From Gulosibacter sediminis (GTDB lineage: Bacteria > Actinomycetota > Actinomycetes > Actinomycetales > Microbacteriaceae): a DNA stretch of 7,414 nucleotides. Positions 1-5,613 of this stretch are shown here, piece by piece (within the stretch, counting starts at the first letter, position 1; each line of letters starts with the position of its first letter). The position numbers and the translations under genes were made by a program. The notes beneath the pieces are model-generated. The model searched no databases. It worked only from the letters and a program-made list of their open reading frames with translations, and was not told where the DNA came from. The stretch is from assembly GCF_014904065.1 (NCBI RefSeq), contig NZ_JACXJG010000018.1:375-7788 (forward strand), written 5' to 3'.

Positions 1-86
1 TCGCGCGCAAGGAACGACCCTACCATAATCCGGGCGCAATCGTCACGAGTGGGCGAAGACGGCACACGCAACTCATACTCGGCCAC

Positions 87-92
87 TACTAT
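87..92 (+). promoter_or_regulatory. Possible -10 element of the operon promoter
   Basis: TACTAT matches the TAnnnT core of a housekeeping sigma-70-type -10 box and lies about 33 bases before the fhaA start, which would give a short leader of roughly 25 bases. No good TTGACA-like -35 box lies 16-18 bases upstream, which is common in actinobacterial promoters but makes the call weak. TACCAT and CATAAT (21-29) are alternative -10-like strings further upstream. Confidence 0.3.
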
Positions 93-114
93 GCCAACGG
101 TAGACCTCGTACGT

Positions 115-120
115 AGGAGA
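115..120 (+). promoter_or_regulatory. Ribosome binding site of fhaA
   Basis: AGGAGA lies 4 bases before the GTG at 125. It decides the start: between the in-frame stop TAG (101-103) and residue 1 there is no other ATG, GTG or TTG codon, so GTG 125 is the earliest possible start and is the one served by this site. Confidence 0.75.
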
Positions 121-124
121 CAGT

Positions 125-838
125 GTGGGAATTCTTGACAAATTTGAACGGGGGCTGGAGCGCGCCTTCAATGGCGCGTTTGCCAAGACGTTCAAATCTG
201 GCCTGCAGCCTGTCGAAATCGTCGCCGCGCTCAAGCGCGAATGCGACACGCGCGCCTCGATCGTGTCGCGCGAACGCATCCTCGTTCCAAACCGCTTTCA
301 CGTCATCGTCTCGCCCGCCGACTACGACCGCCTCGGGGGACTCGGCGACTCGCTCACCGGCACCCTCGTGCAAGAGATTGAGCAGCACGCGAGCCGCCAG
401 CACTATCAGTTCGCGGGCGGCCTCTCGGTGAAGCTGCTGCAAGACGACACGCTCAGCGAGGGCCAGCTCAACATCGAGTCGCGCAGCGTCGAGGGCCGCG
501 TCGACTGGACCCCCGTGCTCGACGTCAACGGCCGCCGCTACACCCTGCACCAGGGCAGCAACGTGATCGGCCGCGGCAGCGATGCCGACATCACGATCGA
601 CGACGGCGGGGCATCGCGCCGCCACGCCGAAGTGGTGTGGGACGGCCAGCGCGCCGGCGTGCGCGACCTCGGCTCGACCAACGGCACCAAACTCAACGCT
701 CGACGTGTCTCGCAATCGGCACTCGACTCCGGCTCGCTCATCGAGATCGGCCGCACCCAGCTCTATTTCCAGGTGGTGCCACAAGCCTCACCGAGCGATG
801 ACACGGGCTATCTGCAACGACCAGGAGGCATGCAATGA
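125..838 (+). CDS. fhaA: FhaA: DUF3662/FHA-domain phosphothreonine adaptor
   Basis: This is a 237-residue cytoplasmic adaptor that binds phosphothreonine proteins made by the PknA/PknB kinases. In mycobacteria FhaA binds the phosphorylated pseudokinase part of MviN/MurJ and so links signalling to lipid II export. Residues 1 to about 125 form the DUF3662 (FhaA N-terminal) domain, starting MGILDKFERGLER with LQPVEIVAALKRE following. Residues 138-218 are an FHA domain with GR (149-150), S164-x-R-H167 and D181-LGSTNGT, the phosphothreonine-binding signature. The start is a GTG with a good ribosome site. The stop overlaps the fhaB start (ATGA). Mycobacterium tuberculosis FhaA is about 527 residues because of a long low-complexity linker between the two domains. 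Here the linker is almost absent, apparently a natural short form because both domains are intact and the frame is unbroken. Confidence 0.93.
   Translation: MGILDKFERGLERAFNGAFAKTFKSGLQPVEIVAALKRECDTRASIVSRERILVPNRFHVIVSPADYDRLGGLGDSLTGTLVQEIEQHASRQHYQFAGGLSVKLLQDDTLSEGQLNIESRSVEGRVDWTPVLDVNGRRYTLHQGSNVIGRGSDADITIDDGGASRRHAEVVWDGQRAGVRDLGSTNGTKLNARRVSQSALDSGSLIEIGRTQLYFQVVPQASPSDDTGYLQRPGGMQ
823..828 (+). promoter_or_regulatory. Ribosome binding site of fhaB
   Basis: A perfect AGGAGG sits 6 bases before the fhaB ATG at 835 and lies inside the last codons of fhaA. Together with the ATGA overlap it fixes the fhaB start and allows both coupled and independent initiation. Confidence 0.85.
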
Positions 839-1395
839 GCGGCGAACTTACCCTGCTGGTGCTGCGCCTGGTGTTCCTGGCGATCATGTGGATCTTCATC
901 TTCTCGATCATCTACGCCCTGCGCAGCGACCTCTTCGGCTCGCGCTCGCGCGACTACCAGCGCGCGATGGAGCAGTCGCGGCAGCAGGGCACGGCCCCGC
1001 AGCCGCAGCCCGTTCCCGCAGCCGCGCCCGCGCAGCAGCAGGCCGCTCCTGCCCAGCAGCAGCGCCCCCCGCAGGCACAACAGCAGCCACAACAGCAGGG
1101 CCCGATCGCGTTCGAGAAGGTCGTGCTCACCTCCGGCCCGCGCCGCGGCACCGAGATCAAGCTCAGCGACCAGCCGCTGCTCATCGGCCGCTCCCCCGAC
1201 GCAGACCTGCGCATCCAGGACGACTACACGTCAACCCGCCACGCCCGCCTGCTCAAGTGGAACGACACGTGGATGGTGCAGGACCTCGATTCGACCAACG
1301 GCACGTACGTCAACGACGAGCGCGTTTCCCAGCCCGTAGAAATTCGCCGGGGCACCGTTGTGCGAATCGGCACGACCACCTTTGAGCTTCGCTAA
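835..1395 (+). CDS. fhaB: FhaB (FipA): membrane-anchored FHA-domain adaptor
   Basis: This 186-residue protein has an N-terminal membrane helix (about residues 5-28, LTLLVLRLVFLAIMWIFIFS region), a Gln/Pro/Ala-rich linker (about 50-88) and a C-terminal FHA domain (about 93-186). The FHA signature is complete: G118-R119-S, S133-T-R-H136 and D150-LDSTNGT157. The mycobacterial orthologue is a PknA/PknB-linked protein that connects phosphorylation to division proteins such as FtsZ and FtsQ. The same role at the inner face of the membrane is inferred here. The FHA domain is clearly paralogous to that of FhaA; both share GR..DAD and ERVSQ/RRVSQ-like positions. The start ATG overlaps the fhaA stop and has a perfect ribosome site. 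The TAA stop shares one base with the pstP ATG (TAATG). Confidence 0.93.
   Translation: MSGELTLLVLRLVFLAIMWIFIFSIIYALRSDLFGSRSRDYQRAMEQSRQQGTAPQPQPVPAAAPAQQQAAPAQQQRPPQAQQQPQQQGPIAFEKVVLTSGPRRGTEIKLSDQPLLIGRSPDADLRIQDDYTSTRHARLLKWNDTWMVQDLDSTNGTYVNDERVSQPVEIRRGTVVRIGTTTFELR
982..1098 (+). repeat. CAG/GCAGC-rich low-complexity stretch in fhaB
   Basis: Irregular repeats of cagcag, gcagc and ccgcag encode the Q/P/A-rich linker at FhaB residues 50-88, with several QQQ runs. It is in frame and made of codon-sized units, so length changes by slippage would alter linker length without breaking the protein. It is a flexible tether between membrane helix and FHA domain. Confidence 0.7.
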
Positions 1396-2741
1396 TGCCG
1401 CAGATCGTACGCGCCGGCGCGGTGTCGCACGTGGGCCGAGTCCGGTCGAACAACCAGGACTCGGGCCTCATCGGCAAGCACATTTACGGCGTTGCCGACG
1501 GGATGGGCGGCCACGCGGGCGGTGACGTCGCGTCCTCCATCGCGGTCAAGTTCCTCGCCGAGCACGACGTGCAGTTCACCTCGGTCTCGGAGGCACAGGA
1601 GGGCCTGACGGCACTCCTCCACGAGGCGAACGAGCTCATCGTCGACGCCGCACGCACCCACTCCGAACTCAAGGGCATGGGCACAACCGCCGACGTCATC
1701 ACGCGCATCGGCGACGAAATGGTCATCGGCCACATCGGCGACTCGCGCGTCTACCGCTACCACTCGGGCGAGCTCAAACAGGTGACGGTCGACCACACCT
1801 TCGTGCAGCGCCTCGTCGACGCCGGCCGCATCACGCCCGAAGAGGCGCTCGTGCACCCGCGCCGCTCGGTGCTCATGCGTGTGCTCGGCGACGTCGAGAC
1901 GGCGCCCGACGTCGACACCTACGTCGTGCCGGCCGTCGACGGCGACCGCTGGTTACTCTGTTCCGACGGCCTCTCGAGCTACGTCGACGAAACCCAGATC
2001 GCCGAGGTGCTCGCGCGCAAGGTCGAATCGTCCCGCGAGGTCGGCGACGACCTCGTGCAGCTCGCGCTCGACAACGGCGCCCCCGACAACGTCACCGTCG
2101 TCGTGCTCGAGATCGGCGAGAAGCCGCTCGAGAGCATCAAGCCCAAGGTCGTCGGCGCCGCCGTCAACCCGATGCGCTACGCCTCGAACGCGCCGAAGCG
2201 CGTCAAGCGACTGCTGCCCGACGTGTTGCAGTCGCGGCGCAAGCTCGCGGCCCGGCCCGAGAACGAAGAGTTCGCGGCCCCGACCGACGAGATGTTCAAC
2301 CGCATCCTCGCCGAGGAAAAGCGCTTCCGCCTGATGCGGCGCATCACCTGGTCGGCGGCGGTCGTGATGCTCATCGCGGTTATGGTCGGCGCGAGCGCCC
2401 TCGTGTACAGCTGGACGCAAACGCGCTACTACGTCGGCGAATACAACGGCAACGTCGCGATCTACCAGGGGGTCAACGCGAACATCGGCTCGTTCGAACT
2501 CTCTGAGGTCATCGACGAAACCGACCTCTCGGTCGACGACCTGAACCCCTACCAGCGTTCGCAGGTTACCGGCACGATCGCCTTCGCCACGCTCGCCGAG
2601 GCACAGGACCTCGTCGAACGGCTCAGCAACGGCACGGCCCCCACCCAGCCCGACGAGGAGGCGACGCCGGTTCCGACGAGCACGCCTCCGCCAAGCCCGA
2701 CCTCCTCCGCCACCGCATCCGCCACGTCCGGAGGTGAGTAG
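1395..2741 (+). CDS. pstP: PstP: PP2C-family Ser/Thr protein phosphatase
   Basis: This 448-residue PPM/PP2C phosphatase removes phosphate from the operon kinases and their substrates. Catalytic domain is about residues 5-240, with all main motifs: R17-SNNQD22, V33-ADGMGG39, G94-MGTT98, H113-IGDSR118, the D133-HT..R flap-side segment, C189-SDG192 and A229-PDN232. The metal-binding aspartates D35, D116, D191 and D231 are present, so it should be active. A basic juxtamembrane segment precedes one transmembrane helix (about 318-340). Some 108 residues lie outside, including a Y-x-G...VAIYQG segment typical of actinobacterial PstP and a Thr/Ser/Pro-rich tail. The ATG overlaps the fhaB stop by one base. 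There is no good Shine-Dalgarno before it (only GAG at 1384-1386), suggesting translational coupling. The CDS holds one TTA codon (1953-1955). Confidence 0.96.
   Translation: MPQIVRAGAVSHVGRVRSNNQDSGLIGKHIYGVADGMGGHAGGDVASSIAVKFLAEHDVQFTSVSEAQEGLTALLHEANELIVDAARTHSELKGMGTTADVITRIGDEMVIGHIGDSRVYRYHSGELKQVTVDHTFVQRLVDAGRITPEEALVHPRRSVLMRVLGDVETAPDVDTYVVPAVDGDRWLLCSDGLSSYVDETQIAEVLARKVESSREVGDDLVQLALDNGAPDNVTVVVLEIGEKPLESIKPKVVGAAVNPMRYASNAPKRVKRLLPDVLQSRRKLAARPENEEFAAPTDEMFNRILAEEKRFRLMRRITWSAAVVMLIAVMVGASALVYSWTQTRYYVGEYNGNVAIYQGVNANIGSFELSEVIDETDLSVDDLNPYQRSQVTGTIAFATLAEAQDLVERLSNGTAPTQPDEEATPVPTSTPPPSPTSSATASATSGGE
2730..2737 (+). promoter_or_regulatory. Ribosome binding site of rodA
   Basis: GGAGGTGA, an almost complete anti-16S match, lies 6 bases before the rodA ATG (2744) and is embedded in the last codons of pstP, where it encodes the C-terminal Gly-Gly-Glu. 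It is the strongest site in the window and supports high translation of the SEDS gene. Confidence 0.85.
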
Positions 2742-2743
2742 CG

Positions 2744-4156
2744 ATGACCGCACCGACCCAGACCACCGGCCGCCGCGAACGACGCCAGGGCTTGCGCAAC
2801 ATGGAGCTCGGCTTCCTCGTTGTGGCCTACATCATCGTGCTCGGCGCGCTGCTGCAGGTGCAGCTCGGCGTCAACGGCACGTTCGATTGGCACGTCGTCA
2901 CACTGTTCGGCGCGCTGCTCGTGCTGACGCTTGGGGTGCACATCGTGCTGCGCTTCCGGGCACCCCGCGCCGACCCGTTCCTGTTACCGCTTGCAACGAC
3001 GATCAACGGCCTCGGCATCACGATGATCTACCGGCTCGACCTTGCCGATAACCCCGAGCATCCGGGCACCCAAGCGATCTCGCAGATCGTCTACACGGGC
3101 CTCGCGATCGCCATCGCCATCGCGGTGCTCATCGCGCTGCGCAACCACCGCGTCCTGCAGCGGTACACCTACCTGTTCGGCGCTGTGTCGCTGATCCTGC
3201 TTGTGCTGCCGCTTATCCCCGGCCTCGCCGCCACCGGTGCGAACGCCCGCGTGTGGATCTCGGTCGGCCCCTTCAACTTCCAGCCCGGTGAAATCGCGAA
3301 AATCACCCTCGCAATCTTCTTCGCGGGTTACCTCGTCACGGCGCGCGACTCGCTCTCGATGGTGAGCCGCAAGTTCCTCGGCCTGCGCCTGCCGCGGATG
3401 CGCGACCTCGGCCCGATCCTCATCGTCTGGGCCTTCTGCATGGGCGTGCTCGTGTTCCAGCGCGACCTCGGTACCTCGCTGCTCTACTTCGGTCTGTTCC
3501 TCGTGATGATCTTCGTCTCGACCGGCCGCATCTCGTGGGTCATCATCGGCCTGCTGCTGTTCCTCGGCGGCGGCACCGTCGCGGCCATGAACATGAGCTA
3601 CGTCGGCAATCGCATCTACGCTTGGCTCCACCCGTTCGACGACGCGCTCTACCAAGCCGACGGCGGCAGCTACCAGCTCGTGCAGGGCCTGTTCGGACTC
3701 GGCAACGGCGGCATCATCGGCACCGGCCTCGGCCAGGGGCGCCCCGACCTCACCCCGCTCGCCGAGAGCGACTTCATCATCTCGGCGCTCGGCGAGGAGC
3801 TCGGCCTCGCGGGCCTCTTCGCGATTCTCGCGATGTACCTGATCATCGTCGCCCGCGGCCTGCGCATCGGCCACCTCGGCGGCGACGACTTTGGTCGCCT
3901 GCTCGCGACGGGCCTTTCGTTCGTCATCGGGTTGCAGGTGTTTATCGTTATTGGTGGTGTGACGCGTGTGATTCCGCTCACGGGTCTCACCGCGCCCTTC
4001 CTCGCGGCGGGTGGTTCGAGTCTCGTGGCCAACTGGATCATCATTGCGATCCTGCTCCGGCTGAGCGACACGATCCGCAGCAGCCAGGTCGGCGCCACCG
4101 CCACCGAGATGTACGCCAACAACCAGATACCAAACCGAGAGGGGGCATCCGCATGA
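2744..4156 (+). CDS. rodA: RodA/FtsW-type SEDS peptidoglycan glycosyltransferase
   Basis: This 470-residue polytopic membrane protein has about 10-12 predicted hydrophobic helices from residue 21 to 440. SEDS proteins polymerise glycan strands from lipid II and work with a class B PBP, here encoded by the next gene. Family signatures are seen in order: A167-RVWISVGPFNFQPGEIAKI (an extracellular-loop signature), F238-QRDLGTSLL with the likely catalytic Asp241, E341-SDFIISALGEELG, and P411-LTGLTAPFLAAGGSS..ANW. The N-terminal 20 residues are polar and basic, fitting an inside start. The length is normal for the actinobacterial operon member. It starts 2 bases after the pstP stop and its own stop overlaps the pbpA start (ATGA). 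RodA is preferred to FtsW because of this locus and the pbpA partner; FtsW normally sits in the dcw cluster. One TTA codon occurs at 2984-2986. Confidence 0.94.
   Translation: MTAPTQTTGRRERRQGLRNMELGFLVVAYIIVLGALLQVQLGVNGTFDWHVVTLFGALLVLTLGVHIVLRFRAPRADPFLLPLATTINGLGITMIYRLDLADNPEHPGTQAISQIVYTGLAIAIAIAVLIALRNHRVLQRYTYLFGAVSLILLVLPLIPGLAATGANARVWISVGPFNFQPGEIAKITLAIFFAGYLVTARDSLSMVSRKFLGLRLPRMRDLGPILIVWAFCMGVLVFQRDLGTSLLYFGLFLVMIFVSTGRISWVIIGLLLFLGGGTVAAMNMSYVGNRIYAWLHPFDDALYQADGGSYQLVQGLFGLGNGGIIGTGLGQGRPDLTPLAESDFIISALGEELGLAGLFAILAMYLIIVARGLRIGHLGGDDFGRLLATGLSFVIGLQVFIVIGGVTRVIPLTGLTAPFLAAGGSSLVANWIIIAILLRLSDTIRSSQVGATATEMYANNQIPNREGASA
4137..4145 (+). promoter_or_regulatory. Ribosome binding site of pbpA
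   Basis: GAGAGGGGG lies 7 bases before the ATG at 4153. It selects this ATG over the long upstream extension of the same reading frame (open from 3535), which is only a shadow of rodA. Confidence 0.65.
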
Positions 4157-5613
4157 GTAAGAACATTCGCGCCATTGGCATCATCCTGCTCGCGATGTTC
4201 CTCGCGCTGTTCGGCTCGTCGACGTACATCCAGGTCTTCCAGGCCCCCCAGCTGGCCGCAGACGGCCGCAATACGCGCGTGCTCCTCGCGAGCTACGAGA
4301 CGCAGCGCGGGCCGATCCTCATCGACGGCACCCCGATCGTGCAGTCGGAGGCCGACGGCACGCAGTACAAGTACCAGCGCGTCTACGAGAACGGCCCTCT
4401 CTACGCGCCGATCACCGGCTATTACTCGGCCAACCAGGGCGCGACCGGCCTCGAGTCGGCGATGAACGCCGAACTCTCGGGCCGCTCCGACTCGCAGTTC
4501 TTCACGAGCCTGCAGGCGATGTTCACGGGCAGCTCGCCCGCCGGCGCGGCCGTCGAGGTGACGATCGACCCGGATGCGCAGCAGGCGGCCTGGGATGCGC
4601 TCGGCGACATGCAGGGCGCGGTCATCGCCATCGACCCCGAAACCGGCGCGATTCTTGCGATGGTGTCGAAGCCGTCGTACGACCCGAACTCGCTCGCGAC
4701 ACACGACGACCAAGAGGTCATCGACGCGTATAACTCGCTGCTCAACGACCCCTCGAACCCGCTCTTCAACCGCGCGATCGCCGGCAACCTCAACCCGCCC
4801 GGCTCGGTCTTCAAGATTGTCGTCGCGGCGGCGGCCCTCGAGGCGGGCATCGTCGAACCCGACACCGACCTCGACAACCCCACCGAGTGGGAGCTGCCCG
4901 GGTCGAGCTCGGTCATCTACAACCCCTCGCACGGCGCCAAGTGCGGCAGCGGCGAGAAGACCAACCTGAAGACCGCCCTCGAGCTGTCGTGCAACATTCC
5001 GTTCGCGCAGCTCGCGGTGAAGCTCGGCGACGAGAAGATCCGCGACATGGCGGAGGCGTTCGGGTTCAACGACAGCTTCGAGATTCCGATGGAGTCGACA
5101 CCGTCGCAGTACCCGACCGAAGAGCTCGACGACGCGCAGACCGCGCTGACCGGCTTCGGCCAGTTCGACGTGCGCGCAACGCCCCTGCAGATGGCGATGG
5201 TCTCGGCCGCCATCTCGAACGGCGGCGAACTCATGAACCCGACGGTCGTCGACAGCGTGCTCACGCCGAACCTCGACGAGATTCAGGGGCCGCAGGTGAG
5301 CAGCTACGGCACGCCGATCTCGCAAGAGACGGCCGAGAAGCTCACCGACATGATGCAGGGTAGCGTCAGCGAAGGCGCCGCAACCAACGCGGCGATCGCG
5401 GGCATCGACGTGGCGGGCAAGACGGGTACGGCGCAGAACGGTGAGGGCGAGGCGTACTCGCTCTGGTTCACCGGCTTCGCCGAATCGAATGGACAGCAGG
5501 TAGCGGTCGCGGTCGTTTTGGAAGACGGCGGCGGCATGGGACAAAGCGGGACCGGAAACGGACTGGCGGCATCAATTGGAGCAGCAGTGATTAAGGCGGT
5601 GCTTGGGGTATGA
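4153..5613 (+). CDS. pbpA: PbpA: class B penicillin-binding protein (D,D-transpeptidase)
   Basis: This 486-residue protein cross-links peptidoglycan outside the membrane and is the presumed partner of RodA. An uncleaved signal anchor spans about residues 7-26. A non-catalytic N-terminal domain follows (about 35-150, with R52-GPI..DG and Q95-GATGLE). The transpeptidase domain is about 150-486. All three active-site motifs are present: S218-VFK221 (SxxK, catalytic Ser218), S279-CN281 (SxN) and K423-TG425 (KTG). Length and motif spacing match Mycobacterium tuberculosis PbpA (about 491 residues). Only two cysteines are visible, C264 and C280, both beside the active site and possibly a disulfide. 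The frame is open far upstream, but the start is placed at 4153 by the ribosome site, the ATGA overlap with rodA and the anchor position. The last 40 codons use more A/T-ending codons than the rest. Confidence 0.95.
   Translation: MSKNIRAIGIILLAMFLALFGSSTYIQVFQAPQLAADGRNTRVLLASYETQRGPILIDGTPIVQSEADGTQYKYQRVYENGPLYAPITGYYSANQGATGLESAMNAELSGRSDSQFFTSLQAMFTGSSPAGAAVEVTIDPDAQQAAWDALGDMQGAVIAIDPETGAILAMVSKPSYDPNSLATHDDQEVIDAYNSLLNDPSNPLFNRAIAGNLNPPGSVFKIVVAAAALEAGIVEPDTDLDNPTEWELPGSSSVIYNPSHGAKCGSGEKTNLKTALELSCNIPFAQLAVKLGDEKIRDMAEAFGFNDSFEIPMESTPSQYPTEELDDAQTALTGFGQFDVRATPLQMAMVSAAISNGGELMNPTVVDSVLTPNLDEIQGPQVSSYGTPISQETAEKLTDMMQGSVSEGAATNAAIAGIDVAGKTGTAQNGEGEAYSLWFTGFAESNGQQVAVAVVLEDGGGMGQSGTGNGLAASIGAAVIKAVLGV

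Larger units (their letters stand above)
1..124 (+). other. Non-coding leader upstream of fhaA
   Basis: This stretch precedes the first gene and contains no convincing reading frame. The fhaA frame is closed upstream by TAG at 101-103. I see no tRNA-like cloverleaf, no strong GC hairpin followed by a T run, and no convincing operator. A 9-base dyad with a one-base centre (TCGTCACGA, 40-48) is too short to interpret. In related actinobacteria this locus often starts near a tRNA-Leu, but none is visible in these bases. The stretch should hold the operon promoter and the 5' untranslated region. Confidence 0.6.

Noticed and set aside
11..15. GGAAC resembling an ECF sigma factor -35 element
   Set aside because: No GTT or CGTT-like -10 element lies at the required 15-18 base distance; the nearest CGTC is about 25 bases away.
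582..1385. Plus-strand open frame of 267 codons across fhaA and fhaB
   Set aside because: Out-of-frame shadow with biased Arg/Ala/Pro composition; the two FHA genes explain the region fully.
3535..4152. Upstream extension of the pbpA reading frame (206 extra codons)
   Set aside because: It lies inside rodA, is Arg/Pro/His-rich, and would put a soluble nonsense segment before the PbpA membrane anchor. The ATG at 4153 has a ribosome site and the ATGA overlap.
3670..5544. Very long minus-strand open frame opposite rodA and pbpA (624 codons), plus others at 89-784, 1953-2753, 2984-3874 and 5304-6281
   Set aside because: Long antisense frames are expected in high-GC DNA with C/G-ending codons. 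Their translations are Arg/Asp/Ala/Val-rich without recognisable domains, and the opposite strand carries clear conserved families.
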